Below, in pieces: positions 1-9,635 of a stretch of 64,000 bases of DNA. A program made the translations under genes and the position numbers. The first letter of the stretch is position 1; every line of letters starts with the position of its first letter. The notes below the pieces were generated by a model. The model was not told the DNA's origin and made no database searches. It saw only the letters and a program-made list of their open reading frames with translations. The DNA is from Pseudoduganella lurida (GTDB taxonomy: Bacteria > Pseudomonadota > Gammaproteobacteria > Burkholderiales > Burkholderiaceae_D), in assembly GCF_007830455.1 (NCBI RefSeq), contig NZ_VLLB01000009.1:140732-204731 (forward strand). The letters run 5' to 3'.

Positions 1-1841
1 ACCGCTTGCTGGTGGAGCGGCTGCTGGCCACCGGCGTGCCGTTCACGCTGGAGAAACGCTACCACCGGCCGGACGGCGAATGGGTCTGGATCTCCAGCAG
101 CATGAGCCGGCTGGACGACGAGGCCGGCCAGCCGGTGGCGCTGATCGCCGTGAAGACGGACATCACGGAGCGCCGCCGCATCGAGGTGGCGCTGCGCGAC
201 CTGAACGACACGCTGGAGCAGCGCGTCAGCCGCGAGGTGGCCGAGCGCGACAAGGCCGAGGAGGCGCTGCGCCAGTCGCAGAAGATGGAAGCCGTGGGCC
301 AGCTGACGGGCGGCGTGGCGCACGACTTCAACAACGTCCTGCAGATCATCTCGGGCAACCTGCACCTGCTGGCGCTGCACCTGGGCGCGGACGAGGCGGC
401 GCGGCGCCGGCTCGACATGGCGGTGGCCGCCGTCGAGCGGGGCGCCAAGCTGTCCTCGCAACTGCTGGCGTTCGCGCGCCGGCAGCCGCTGCAGCCGGCC
501 GTGACGGACCTGGGCCGCCTGGTGGCGAACATGGACGAACTGCTGCGCCGCGCGCTGGGCGAGGCGGTGGAGCTGGCCGTGGTCGGTGGCAGCGGCCTGT
601 GGAACACGCTGGTCGATCCGGGCCAGCTGGAGAACGTGATCCTGAACCTGGGCATCAACGCGCGCGATGCCATGCAGGGCGCGGGCCGCCTGACGATCGA
701 ACTGGGCAACGCCGTGCTCGACGAAGTGCAGGTCAACGACATGGTCGACGTGCCGGCCGGCCAGTACGTGATGCTGGCCGTGACGGACAACGGCTCCGGC
801 ATGTCGCCCGAGGTGCAGCAGCGCGCCTTCGAGCCGTTCTTCACCACCAAGCGCGAAGGCGAGGGCACGGGCCTGGGCCTGTCGATGGCCTACGGCTTCG
901 TCAAGCAGAGCCGCGGCCACATCAAGATCCACAGCGAGATGGGGCGCGGCACCAGCATCCGCATCTACCTGCCGCGCACGATGCTGGCGGAAAGCACCGA
1001 AGCGTCGGCCAGTTTCGACAACGACGCGGGCCCGATCACGGGCGGCAGCGAAACCATCCTGGTGGTGGAGGACGATGCCGGCGTGCGCACCGTGGTGCTG
1101 GACATGCTGCAGGCGCTGGGCTACCACGTGCTGGCGGCCGACAATGGCGAGAGCGCGCTGCGCATCGTCGAATCGGGCGAGCACGTCGACCTGCTGTTTA
1201 CCGACGTGGTGATGCCCGGCGCGCTGCGCAGCCCGGAACTGGCGCGCATCGCCCAGCAGATCCTGCCGGACCTGGCGGTGCTGTTCACCTCCGGCTATCC
1301 GCAGGACGCGATCGTGCATGGCGGCCGGCTCGATGCGGGCCTGGAACTCCTCAGCAAACCGTACCGCCGCGAGGACCTGGCGCGCAAGCTGCGCCACGTG
1401 CTGAACAACCGCGAGCAGCAGCTGCTGGCGCGCGAGCACCAGCGCGGCGGCCCGCGCACCTTCCTGGAACCGCAGGCAGCCATCGACCATGCCGCCTCGC
1501 TGCGCGTGCTGGTGGTGGAGGACAACCAGGATTCGCTGCAGATGGTGTGCGAGCTGGTGGGCATGCTGGGCCACACCGTGTCCGGCGTGGGCGATGGCGA
1601 AGCGGCGTGGGAACTGCTGCAGTCGCAGGACTTCGACGTGCTGTTTACCGATGTCAGCCTGCCCGGCATGTCCGGCATCGAGCTGGCGCGGCAGGTGCAC
1701 GCGGCGAAACCGCTGCGCATCATCTTCTCCACCGGCTACGGCAAGGAGGCGCTGGAGAGCCTGGGGTTCGAGGCCACCTGCCTGCGCAAGCCGTATGACC
1801 TGATGGACCTGCAGACCGCGCTCGACCGGGCGCGCGGCTGA
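1..1841 (+). CDS. Hybrid sensor histidine kinase (PAS/PAC, HisKA, HATPase, two receiver domains), 5' truncated by the window
   Basis: The reading frame is open from the first base, so the true start lies upstream. The visible part begins in the PAC end of a PAS sensor domain (WVWISSS ... VKTDITERR) and continues through a short coiled coil. A HisKA dimerisation domain follows, with the phospho-accepting His at bases 321-323 (GGVAHDFNN), then a HATPase_c domain with G1/F/G2 boxes (NGSGMS, FEPFFTTK, GTGLGLSM). Two receiver domains follow; their phospho-acceptor Asp codons are at 1203-1205 and 1650-1652, and both end with the conserved KPY. Two C-terminal receivers suggest a phosphorelay or phosphate-sink role, which is inference. 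No cognate regulator is adjacent. The ligand and the membrane topology cannot be judged because the N-terminus is missing. Confidence 0.93.
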   Translation, partial: RLLVERLLATGVPFTLEKRYHRPDGEWVWISSSMSRLDDEAGQPVALIAVKTDITERRRIEVALRDLNDTLEQRVSREVAERDKAEEALRQSQKMEAVGQLTGGVAHDFNNVLQIISGNLHLLALHLGADEAARRRLDMAVAAVERGAKLSSQLLAFARRQPLQPAVTDLGRLVANMDELLRRALGEAVELAVVGGSGLWNTLVDPGQLENVILNLGINARDAMQGAGRLTIELGNAVLDEVQVNDMVDVPAGQYVMLAVTDNGSGMSPEVQQRAFEPFFTTKREGEGTGLGLSMAYGFVKQSRGHIKIHSEMGRGTSIRIYLPRTMLAESTEASASFDNDAGPITGGSETILVVEDDAGVRTVVLDMLQALGYHVLAADNGESALRIVESGEHVDLLFTDVVMPGALRSPELARIAQQILPDLAVLFTSGYPQDAIVHGGRLDAGLELLSKPYRREDLARKLRHVLNNREQQLLAREHQRGGPRTFLEPQAAIDHAASLRVLVVEDNQDSLQMVCELVGMLGHTVSGVGDGEAAWELLQSQDFDVLFTDVSLPGMSGIELARQVHAAKPLRIIFSTGYGKEALESLGFEATCLRKPYDLMDLQTALDRARG

Positions 1842-1873
1842 TCCACCAACACGACACCACCACAAGGAACACC

Positions 1874-2275
1874 ATGATGAGCACCGAACTGATGCTGCTG
1901 GGCTGGACGCTGGTGCTGGCGATCGTGCAGATCCTGCTGCACTCGTCGGCCCGCACGCGCGAGACGGGGATGGATTACAACGCCAGCGCCCGCGATGGCG
2001 ACGGTCCGCCGGTCGGCAGAATCACGGGCCGGCTGGAGCGTGCCAAGAAGAACCTGTTCGAGACGCTGCCGCTGTTCATCGGTGCCGTGCTGGCCGCCAA
2101 TGCCGCCGGCGCCGAAGGCACGCTCACGCTGTACGGCTGCTGGATGTACCTGATCGCCCGCATCGTGTACGTGCCGCTGTATGCCTTCGGCGTGCCGTAC
2201 GTGCGCTCGCTGGTGTGGCTGGTGTCGATGGCCGGCCTGGCGATGGTGCTCTACGCGCTGCTGAGCGGCTTCTGA
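1874..2275 (+). CDS. MAPEG-family integral membrane protein
   Basis: This 133-residue protein has four predicted hydrophobic helices. It carries the MAPEG-like signature of a charged loop after helix 1 (RLERAKKNLFETLPLF), followed by helices rich in A, L and Y. MAPEG proteins include microsomal glutathione transferase-like enzymes, but many bacterial members have no assigned substrate. The ATG is preceded by an AAGGA ribosome-binding site (AAGGAACACC). It starts 32 bp after the histidine kinase gene and could be cotranscribed with it. The family call rests on the conserved E-N-x-x-E-type helix and the length; the catalytic role is unknown. Confidence 0.8.
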   Translation: MMSTELMLLGWTLVLAIVQILLHSSARTRETGMDYNASARDGDGPPVGRITGRLERAKKNLFETLPLFIGAVLAANAAGAEGTLTLYGCWMYLIARIVYVPLYAFGVPYVRSLVWLVSMAGLAMVLYALLSGF

Positions 2276-2345
2276 GCGGCTCTCGAGCGCGCAGGACCGG
2301 TGCCGGGTATTGCTGAGGAACTTCGGCCACACTCCTACGTGCAGA

Positions 2346-2389
2346 GTAGGCTGCGTCCTATGGCGGCCAGGACCGCCGGGGCCTATCTT
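2346..2389 (+). promoter_or_regulatory. Putative activator palindrome and -10 element upstream of recQ
   Basis: GTAGGCTGCGTCCTAT (2346-2361) has GTAGG and CCTAT half-sites separated by six bases. A TATCTT hexamer at 2384-2389 lies about 30 bp from the palindrome centre. The same half-sites, spacing and -10 distance recur at 10334 and 20365. The inferred transcript would start near 2396 and leave about 30 nt before the recQ ATG. Binding by a NarL/RcsB-type regulator is inference. Confidence 0.45.
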
Positions 2390-2425
2390 GAGTGCTACGA
2401 TACTCCCAGAGACGAGCACACTTAC

Positions 2426-4132
2426 ATGGTCACCAGAAATCTCAGCGCCGGCGAACGCCGTGGCGCGCAACGCACGGGCGCGGGCCGCACGAAACTGATC
2501 CGCAGCCTGCTGCACAATGTGTTCGGCGTCGACCATTTGCGGGCCGGCCAGCAGAAAGTGATCGACAGCGTGCTGGAAGGGCACGACACGCTGGCCATCA
2601 TGCCGACCGGCAGCGGCAAGTCCCTGTGCTACCAGATTCCCGCCTCGATCCTGCCCGGCACCACCGTGGTCGTCTCGCCGCTGATCTCCCTCATGAAGGA
2701 CCAGCTGGAAAAGCTGGAGGAGATCGGCATTGCCGCCTCCCAGCTGAACAGCAGCCTGACCCGCGCCGAGGAGATCGAGGCGCTGGAAGACGTGCGCACC
2801 AGCCACAGCCGCATCGTGTTCTGCACGCCGGAGCGGCTGGCCACGCCGGAGTTCCTGGCCGTGCTGCAGGAAACCAATATCTCGCTGTTCGTCATCGACG
2901 AAGCCCATTGCATCTCGCAGTGGGGCCATGATTTCCGTCCCGCCTACCTGGAGCTGGGCGCCGCGCTGCGCGCGCTGGGCCAGCCGCGCGTGCTGGCGCT
3001 CACCGCCACCGCCACGCCGGACGTGATGAAGGATATCGGCCACCAGCTGGGCACGCCGAAAATGAATGTCATCAATACCGGCATCTACCGGGAGAACCTG
3101 CATTACCGGGTGATCCAGGTGACCAATCCGGGCGAAAAGGTGGGCCAGGCGCTGCGCCTGGTGCGCGAAACGGCCGGCGTCGGCATCATCTACGCTGCGA
3201 CCGTGAAGGCCGCCGAGGAGCTGCACGCGAAGCTGGAAGAGGCGGGCGAAAGCGTGGCGTTGTACCACGGCCGCCTGCCCGCCAAGGAACGCCGCGCCAA
3301 CCAGGACCTGTTCATGGATGGCCAGCGGCGCGTGATGGTGGCCACCAACGCATTCGGCATGGGCATCGACAAGCCCGATACCCGCTTCGTGATCCACCTG
3401 CAGGTGCCGGCCAACCTGGAAGCGTATTACCAGGAATCGGGCCGCGCCGGCCGCGATGGCGAGCCGGCCGAATGCACGCTGCTGTACTTCCAGGATGACA
3501 AGCGCCTGCAGCAGTTCTTCCTCGTGAAGCACTATCCCACGGCGAACGACCTGCGCGCCGTGTACGAGGCAACGGTGCCGCTGGTGCCGTGCCAGTACGC
3601 GGCGATTCGCGATGCCGTGCCGGACCTGGGGGACAGCCAGCTGAAGGTGTGCCTGAAGCTGCTCAAGGATGGCAAGCTGCTGCGCCAGAACCGCAAGCTG
3701 GACTGGCTGCTGACCAACCGCGATTCGAAGGGCGCCCAGTTCGACCAGCTGGCCGCCATCTACGAACAGAAGCAGGAGCGCGACCACGATGCGCTGGAGC
3801 AGATGGTGGCCTACGCGCAGAGCGGCTACTGCCGCTGGAAGCTGATGCTCGACTACTTCGCCGACGATGCCACCGATGTGAAGCAGTGCGGCTGCTGCGA
3901 CAACTGCATGTCGCCGCCCGCCGTGCAGCCGGTCGAGAACGAGGAACCCGTGTTCGAGCCGATCCCGGAGCCGTCCGTGCCGCTCGGCCCCGTGATCTCC
4001 ATCGGCAGCCAGGTGAAGGTGCCCAAGTTCGATATCGGCACCGTGCTCTCGGTGGCCGGCGACCAGATCACCATCGAGTTCCCGGAGAACACTACCAAGA
4101 CGTTCATGGCGGAGTTCGTGCAGCCCGTGTAA
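2426..4132 (+). CDS. recQ: ATP-dependent DNA helicase RecQ
   Basis: RecQ is a 3'-5' superfamily 2 helicase used in recombination and replication-fork repair. The 568-residue protein shows motif 0 (RAGQQKVID), Walker A with Lys65 (PTGSGKS), DEAH at 158-161, and the arginine-finger motif GRAGRDG at 339-345. The RecQ zinc site is Cys469, Cys488, Cys491 and Cys494. After the zinc/winged-helix region the chain ends in a short beta-rich module (SQVKVPKFDIGTVL) instead of an HRDC domain, so it is a short RecQ form. The ATG at 2426 was chosen because homology begins just after it and it fits the inferred transcription start. In-frame GTG 2300 and ATG 2360 would extend the protein through the promoter-like palindrome. 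Confidence 0.93.
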   Translation: MVTRNLSAGERRGAQRTGAGRTKLIRSLLHNVFGVDHLRAGQQKVIDSVLEGHDTLAIMPTGSGKSLCYQIPASILPGTTVVVSPLISLMKDQLEKLEEIGIAASQLNSSLTRAEEIEALEDVRTSHSRIVFCTPERLATPEFLAVLQETNISLFVIDEAHCISQWGHDFRPAYLELGAALRALGQPRVLALTATATPDVMKDIGHQLGTPKMNVINTGIYRENLHYRVIQVTNPGEKVGQALRLVRETAGVGIIYAATVKAAEELHAKLEEAGESVALYHGRLPAKERRANQDLFMDGQRRVMVATNAFGMGIDKPDTRFVIHLQVPANLEAYYQESGRAGRDGEPAECTLLYFQDDKRLQQFFLVKHYPTANDLRAVYEATVPLVPCQYAAIRDAVPDLGDSQLKVCLKLLKDGKLLRQNRKLDWLLTNRDSKGAQFDQLAAIYEQKQERDHDALEQMVAYAQSGYCRWKLMLDYFADDATDVKQCGCCDNCMSPPAVQPVENEEPVFEPIPEPSVPLGPVISIGSQVKVPKFDIGTVLSVAGDQITIEFPENTTKTFMAEFVQPV

Positions 4133-4154
4133 CGCGCGCAGCCTGTCCGCATCG

Positions 4155-4176
4155 CGGCGCCTCAGGGCGCCGTTTT
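4155..4176 (+). terminator. Intrinsic terminator after recQ
   Basis: CGGCGCC and GGCGCCG form a 7-bp perfect stem around a TCAG loop, followed by TTTT, 23 bp after the recQ stop codon. Confidence 0.75.
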
Positions 4177-4286
4177 CATTGGCGCCCCTCGCCATGGCCG
4201 GCCGTTCATTGTGCGCTGGCGGACAGTGGGCGCGCGGCCGCGTGGCTAGAATGACGCAAACGTGCAGGAGCATGAGAGGAGTCAGT

Positions 4287-5432
4287 ATGGCCGGCGACAT
4301 GGTCGTGGTACGCAAGGAAGGTCTCTACTGCGTGCCGGGAGGGTTCTACATCGATCCGTGGCGGCCCGTCGAGCGGGCCGTGATCACGCATGGCCATGGC
4401 GACCATGCCCGCGTGGGCCACGGCCACTACCTGGCCGCGGAACCGGGCGTCGGCATCCTCAGGTCGCGCCTGGGCGACATCACCGTGCAGGGCATGGCCT
4501 ATGGCGAGACGGTCGAGCACAACGGCGTGCGCATCTCGCTGCATCCGGCCGGCCACGTGCTCGGCTCGGCCCAGGTGCGCATGGAATGCGGCGGCGAGGT
4601 GTGGGTGGCCTCGGGCGACTACAAGGTGGAAGCCGATGCCACCTGCGCGCCGTTCGAGCCCGTGCAATGCCATGCCTTCATCACCGAATCCACCTTCGGC
4701 CTGCCGATCTACCGCTGGGAGCCGCAGCAGCAGACCTTCGACGACATCAATGCCTGGTGGCGCAAGAACGTGGCGGAAGGGCGCGCCAGCCTGCTGCTGT
4801 GCTACGCGTTCGGCAAGGCGCAGCGCATCCTGTCCGGCCTCGATCCGTCCATCGGCCCGATCATCTGCCATGGCTCCGTCGAGCCGCTCAACCGCGTCTA
4901 CCGCGCGGCCGGCGTGGCGCTGCCGCCCACGCAGATGGTGTCCGACGTGGACAAGGCCGACCTGAAGAAAGCCATCGTCATCGCGCCACCGTCAGCCGGC
5001 GGTTCGCCGTGGGCGCGCCGCTTCGGCGACTTCTCCGACGCCTTTGCCAGCGGCTGGATGCTGCTGCGCGGGGCGCGGCGCCGCCGTGGCGTGGACCGGG
5101 GCTTCGTGCTGTCCGACCATGCCGACTGGCCCGGCCTGATGTCGGCCATCAAGGCCACCGGCGCGGAAAAGATCGTCGTCACGCACGGCTCGATTCCCAC
5201 CATGGTGCGCTGGCTGTGCCAGAACGGCTACGACGCGAAGGGCTTCGATACCGAATACGGCGACGATGAAGCGGAGGATGCGGCCGCCGCCGGTGCCGCC
5301 GCGGAAGGCGTGGCCGCCACCGAGCCGGACGTGGATCCCGTCGCGAAACGCTGGGCCGTGAAGGACAAGGCGGAGGCGGCCCGCGAAGCCGGCACCGCCG
5401 CCGCGCAGAAGGACGGGGGCGACGATGCGTGA
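4287..5432 (+). CDS. Ligase-associated DNA exonuclease (metallo-beta-lactamase fold)
   Basis: This is a 381-residue MBL-fold/beta-CASP-like nuclease of the ligase-associated exonuclease family. The metal-binding HxHxDH motif is at residues 35-40 (HGHGDH). Further motifs are HPAGHVLGSAQ, GDYK, a TESTFG block, and SDHAD and THGS near the end of the fold. The C-terminus is an acidic, Ala-rich tail. ATG 4287 was chosen because AGAGGA lies six bases upstream; the frame is open further upstream, but that part is not family-like. The stop codon overlaps the ligase start by 8 bp. The family normally travels with the next three genes, which points to joint processing of broken DNA ends. That role is known from family context and was not shown here. 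Confidence 0.88.
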   Translation: MAGDMVVVRKEGLYCVPGGFYIDPWRPVERAVITHGHGDHARVGHGHYLAAEPGVGILRSRLGDITVQGMAYGETVEHNGVRISLHPAGHVLGSAQVRMECGGEVWVASGDYKVEADATCAPFEPVQCHAFITESTFGLPIYRWEPQQQTFDDINAWWRKNVAEGRASLLLCYAFGKAQRILSGLDPSIGPIICHGSVEPLNRVYRAAGVALPPTQMVSDVDKADLKKAIVIAPPSAGGSPWARRFGDFSDAFASGWMLLRGARRRRGVDRGFVLSDHADWPGLMSAIKATGAEKIVVTHGSIPTMVRWLCQNGYDAKGFDTEYGDDEAEDAAAAGAAAEGVAATEPDVDPVAKRWAVKDKAEAAREAGTAAAQKDGGDDA

Positions 5433-7083
5433 GTTCGCGCGCCTGTTCGCGGAGCTGGATGAAACCACCGCCACCAACCGCAAGCTCGAGGCCCTGAAGA
5501 CCTACTTCAGCAATGCCGCGCCGGAGAATGCGGCATGGGCGGTGTACTTCCTGGCCGGCGGCAAGCCGCGCCAGGCCGTGCCGACGAAGCTGCTGCGCCA
5601 GTACGCCACCGAATACGCGATGCTGGACGAATGGCTGTTCGACGAGTGCTACCACGCGGTCGGCGACCTGGCCGAGACCATCGCCCACATCCTGCCGGAA
5701 CCGAAGACGCGCAGCGACATCGGCCTGGCCGTCTGGATCGAAGAACGCATCGCGCCACTCCGGGGCGCGGCGCCCGAGACCATCCGCGCCGCGCTGTTCT
5801 CGTACTGGGACGAGCTGGAAACGCCCGAGCGCTTCCTGCTGATCAAGCTGATCGGCGGGGGCTTCCGCGTCGGTGTGTCGAAGCTGCTGGTGACGCGGGC
5901 CCTGTCCGGCATCGCCGCCATCGATTCGAAGCTGATCGCGCAGCGCCTGATGGGCTGGACCGACGGCAGCGTGCGGCCCACCGCGAAAGGCTTCCTGCAG
6001 CTGATCGCGGAAGCCTCCGACGACGAACATGCGCAGCGCGGCGGCCAGCCGTATCCGTTCTTCCTGGCCCACCAGCTGCAGGCCGGACCGGCCACGCTGG
6101 GCGACATCGGCGACTGGCAGGTGGAATGGAAGTACGACGGCATGCGCGCCCAGATCGTCGCGCGTGGCGGCAGCTGGGTTTGGTCGCGCGGCGAGGACCT
6201 GATCACCGAACGCTTCCCCGAGCTGGCCGCCATCCGGCTGCCCGACGGCACGGTGGTCGATGGCGAGATCCTGGTGTGGCGCGACGGGATTTCGCCCACC
6301 TCGTCACCGGCACCCTTTGCCGACCTGCAGAAGCGCATCGGCCGCAAGTCGCTGTCGCCCAAGTTCCTCGGCGAGTACCCGGCCGTGCTGGTGGCCTACG
6401 ACCTGCTGGAACGCGATGGCGTGGACCTGCGCAAGCTGCCCCAGTGCGAGCGGCGCACGCTGCTGGAACAGCTGGTGAAGGAAGTGGATTCGCCGCAGCT
6501 GCGCATCTCGCCGCTGGTGGAGGCGCCGGACTGGGAAGCACTCGCCAAGGTGCGCGAAGAGTCGCGCGGGCGGGGCGTGGAAGGCATGATGCTGAAGGCG
6601 AAGAGCGCGCAGTACGGCGTGGGCCGCACCAAGGACGTGGGCACGTGGTGGAAGTGGAAGATCGATCCGTATGCCGTGGACGCGGTGCTGATCTACGCGC
6701 AGGCGGGCCATGGCCGGCGTGCCTCGCTGTACACCGACTACACCTTCGCGGTGTGGGACGATATCGTGGACAGCGAGGGCAACGGCAGCCGCGTGCTGGT
6801 GCCGTTTGCCAAAGCGTATTCCGGCCTGACGGATGCCGAGATCAACCAGGTGGACAATGCCGTGCGCAAGACCACCATCGAGCGCTTCGGCCCGGTGCGC
6901 AGCGTGAAGCCCACGATGGTGTTCGAGATCGGCTTCGAAGGCATCGCCGCGTCGCCGCGCCACAAGTCCGGCATCGCCGTGCGCTTCCCCCGCATCCTGC
7001 GCCGCCGCGAGGACAAGAGCGTCGAGGAAGCCGACACGCTGGACATGCTGAAAGGCTTGCTGCAGCAGGCCTCGCTGGCATGA
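5425..7083 (+). CDS. ATP-dependent DNA ligase of the Lhr/exonuclease repair cluster
   Basis: This 552-residue ligase has an N-terminal DNA-binding domain, then an adenylation domain with the nucleotidyl-lysine at K236 (motif I, KYDGMR). Motif III-like DGEILVW, motif IV EGMMLK and motif V TWWKWK are present, followed by an OB-fold ending in the GxAxRFPR-type motif VI region. It has no polymerase or primase modules, so it is not a LigD fusion. The start codon overlaps the exonuclease gene, and the stop TGA overlaps the ATG of the helicase gene (ATGA), indicating translational coupling. The NAD-dependent replicative LigA is presumably encoded elsewhere. Confidence 0.92.
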   Translation: MREFARLFAELDETTATNRKLEALKTYFSNAAPENAAWAVYFLAGGKPRQAVPTKLLRQYATEYAMLDEWLFDECYHAVGDLAETIAHILPEPKTRSDIGLAVWIEERIAPLRGAAPETIRAALFSYWDELETPERFLLIKLIGGGFRVGVSKLLVTRALSGIAAIDSKLIAQRLMGWTDGSVRPTAKGFLQLIAEASDDEHAQRGGQPYPFFLAHQLQAGPATLGDIGDWQVEWKYDGMRAQIVARGGSWVWSRGEDLITERFPELAAIRLPDGTVVDGEILVWRDGISPTSSPAPFADLQKRIGRKSLSPKFLGEYPAVLVAYDLLERDGVDLRKLPQCERRTLLEQLVKEVDSPQLRISPLVEAPDWEALAKVREESRGRGVEGMMLKAKSAQYGVGRTKDVGTWWKWKIDPYAVDAVLIYAQAGHGRRASLYTDYTFAVWDDIVDSEGNGSRVLVPFAKAYSGLTDAEINQVDNAVRKTTIERFGPVRSVKPTMVFEIGFEGIAASPRHKSGIAVRFPRILRRREDKSVEEADTLDMLKGLLQQASLA

Positions 7084-9635
7084 ACCGGCCGCGGGCACGC
7101 ACCATCGCGCAATCGACCGCGCGGCCGGCCACGCCGCTCCCGCCACCTGCCGAGGCGGCCGCGCCGTTGCCGCCGAAGCGGCTGGTCGCGCAGTCCGTCG
7201 ATGACTGGTTCGCGGCGCGTGGCTGGCAGATCTTCCCGTTCCAGCGCGACGTCTGGCGCGCCGCGCTGAAGGGGGAGTCCGGCATGCTGCACGCCACCAC
7301 CGGTTCCGGCAAGACGCTGGCCGTTTGGTTCGCGGCATTGCAGCGCGCCCTGGCCGCGCCGCCGCGCCGGAAAGCCGGACTGCGCGTGCTCTGGCTCACG
7401 CCGATGCGCGCGCTGGCGGCCGACACGCTGCGCGCGCTGCAGGAGTCGGCGGCCGACGTGCTGCCCGGCTGGACGATCGATGCGCGCACCGGCGACACCT
7501 CGTCCGCGTCGCGCGCGCGGCAGGCGAAGAAGCTGCCGGATGCGCTGGTGACGACGCCGGAAAGCCTGTCGCTGATGCTGTCGAAGGCGGACGCGCAGGA
7601 GCAGTTCGACCTGCTGGACATGGTGATTGTCGACGAATGGCACGAGCTGATGGGGAACAAGCGGGGCGTGCAGGCGCAGCTGGCGCTGGCGCGGCTGCGG
7701 CAGTGGAATCCGAACCTCGTCGTGTGGGGGCTATCGGCCACGCTCGGCAACCTGCAGCGCGCGCAGGAAGTGCTGCTGGGCCCTGGTGTGACAGGCACCG
7801 TCGTCGAGGGCAGCTTGCGCAAGGACCTCGTCGTGGACACGCTGATTCCCGAGCATCCGTCGCGCTTTCCCTGGGCCGGCCACCTGGGCATCCACATGCT
7901 GCAGCCCGTGATCGGGGAGATCGAGAAGCATGCCACCACGCTGGTGTTCTGCAACACCCGCTCGCAGGCGGAGCTGTGGTACCAGAACATGCTGGACGCC
8001 CGTCCCGACTGGGCCGGCATCATCGCGCTGCATCACGGCTCGCTGGACCGCGAGGTGCGCGACTGGGTCGAGCTGGGCCTGAAGAAGGGCGAGCTGAAGG
8101 CCGTGGTGTGCACGTCGAGCCTGGACCTGGGCGTGGATTTCCTGCCCGTCGAGCGCGTGCTGCAGATCGGCAGCGCCAAGGGCATCGCCCGGCTGCTGCA
8201 GCGGGCCGGCCGCTCCGGCCACGCGCCAGGCCGCGCTTCGCGCGTCACGCTGGTGCCCACGCAAAGCCTGGAACTGCTGGAGGCTGCCGCCGCGATCCAG
8301 GCCGTGAAGGACCGCGACATCGAATCGCGCAGCACGCCGGACAAGCCGCTGGACGTGCTGGTGCAGCACCTGGTCACGGTTGCCCTCGGAGGAGGATTTC
8401 AAGCAAATGACCTGTACGAGGAAGTGCGGCGCGCCTGGTCGTACCGCGACCTCACGCCGGAAGAATGGCAGTGGGCGCTGGACTTCGTGGCGCGCGGCGG
8501 CCAGAGCCTGACCGTGTATCCGGAATACCGGCGCGTGCTGCCGGACGAGGAGGGCGTGTACCGCGTGCCCGATGCGGCGATCGGCCGGCGCCACCGGATG
8601 GGTATCGGCACCATCGTCTCGGAAGCGATGATCCAGGTGAAGTACCAGAGCGGCGGGCGGATCGGCACGGTGGAAGAGGGCTTCATCGCGCGGCTGGGCA
8701 AGGGCGACCACTTCCTGTTCGGCGGGCGCATCCTGGAATTCATCCGCATCCACGAGATGACGGCGTACGTGAAGCGCGCCACCGGCGCCAAGGGTGCCGT
8801 GCCCCGCTGGCAGGGCGGCAAGATGCCGCTGTCCTCGGAACTGGCCCATGCGGCGCTGGAGCAGATGCGGCTGGCCACCGAGGGCATCTACCGCGGACCG
8901 GAAATGGCGGCGATCCGGCCGCTGCTCGAGATCCAGGAGCGCTGGTCGGCACTGCCCACGCCGCAGCGCACGGTCATCGAAAGCCTGCACAGCCGCGAAG
9001 GCCACCACCTGTTCGTGTATCCGTTCGCGGGGCGCTCCGTGCACATCGGCCTGGCCTCGCTGTTCGCCTGGCGCATCGGCCGCCTGCAGCCGGCCACGTT
9101 TTCCATCGCCGTCAACGACTACGGTTTCGAACTGCTGGCGCCGGAACAGGTGGCATGGCCGGACGTGTTCGCGGCCGCCGCGGGCGTCGACGTGGACCTG
9201 TTCAGCACCGACCACCTGCTGGAAGACGTGCTGGCCAGCCTGAACGCGACGGAGCTGTCGCAGCGGCGCTTCCGCGAGATCGCCCGCATCGCCGGCCTGA
9301 TCTTCCAGGGCTATCCGGGCCAGCCGAAGAGCAACCGCCAGCTGCAGGCCTCGTCCTCGCTGTTCTTCGAGGTGTTCCGCAAGCACGATGCCGGCAACCT
9401 GCTGCTCACGCAGGCGCAGCGCGAGGTGCTGGAGCAGGAACTGGAACTGAAGCGCCTGCGCGCCACGCTGGAGGAGCTGCAGGCACGCGCGGTGAGCTAT
9501 CACGAGATCAGGCGCGCCACGCCGCTCGGTTTCGCGCTGATGGTGGAACGCTTCCGCGAAAAGCTCAGCACCGAAAAACTGTCGGACCGCGTGGCGCGGG
9601 TGCTGCGCGAACTGGAGAAGGCCGCCGGACCATGA
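7080..9635 (+). CDS. Ligase-associated DEXH-box DNA helicase (Lhr-core type)
   Basis: This 851-residue SF2 helicase matches the Lhr-core architecture of two RecA domains, a winged helix and a C-terminal DUF4145/Lhr-like domain. Walker A is TTGSGKT (residues 73-79), the Walker B box is DEWH (185-188), and motif VI is QRAGRSGHAPGR. An N-terminal extension of about 35 residues is rich in Ala and Pro. Lhr-core proteins are 3'-5' translocases that unwind RNA:DNA or DNA duplexes. The ATG at 7080 overlaps the ligase stop and the final TGA overlaps the next ATG, so this is the third member of a tightly coupled operon. Confidence 0.9.
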   Translation: MNRPRARTIAQSTARPATPLPPPAEAAAPLPPKRLVAQSVDDWFAARGWQIFPFQRDVWRAALKGESGMLHATTGSGKTLAVWFAALQRALAAPPRRKAGLRVLWLTPMRALAADTLRALQESAADVLPGWTIDARTGDTSSASRARQAKKLPDALVTTPESLSLMLSKADAQEQFDLLDMVIVDEWHELMGNKRGVQAQLALARLRQWNPNLVVWGLSATLGNLQRAQEVLLGPGVTGTVVEGSLRKDLVVDTLIPEHPSRFPWAGHLGIHMLQPVIGEIEKHATTLVFCNTRSQAELWYQNMLDARPDWAGIIALHHGSLDREVRDWVELGLKKGELKAVVCTSSLDLGVDFLPVERVLQIGSAKGIARLLQRAGRSGHAPGRASRVTLVPTQSLELLEAAAAIQAVKDRDIESRSTPDKPLDVLVQHLVTVALGGGFQANDLYEEVRRAWSYRDLTPEEWQWALDFVARGGQSLTVYPEYRRVLPDEEGVYRVPDAAIGRRHRMGIGTIVSEAMIQVKYQSGGRIGTVEEGFIARLGKGDHFLFGGRILEFIRIHEMTAYVKRATGAKGAVPRWQGGKMPLSSELAHAALEQMRLATEGIYRGPEMAAIRPLLEIQERWSALPTPQRTVIESLHSREGHHLFVYPFAGRSVHIGLASLFAWRIGRLQPATFSIAVNDYGFELLAPEQVAWPDVFAAAAGVDVDLFSTDHLLEDVLASLNATELSQRRFREIARIAGLIFQGYPGQPKSNRQLQASSSLFFEVFRKHDAGNLLLTQAQREVLEQELELKRLRATLEELQARAVSYHEIRRATPLGFALMVERFREKLSTEKLSDRVARVLRELEKAAGP

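Noticed and set aside
1736..4315. 859-codon minus-strand ORF over recQ
   Set aside because: It is His/Arg/Gly-rich with no domain and lies opposite a clear helicase gene; a typical shadow of high-GC coding DNA.
5535..7079. N-terminal extension of the Lhr helicase frame back to 5535
   Set aside because: That part overlaps the ligase in another frame and is Arg/Gly-rich; the ATGA overlap at 7080 and the domain start fit the shorter protein.
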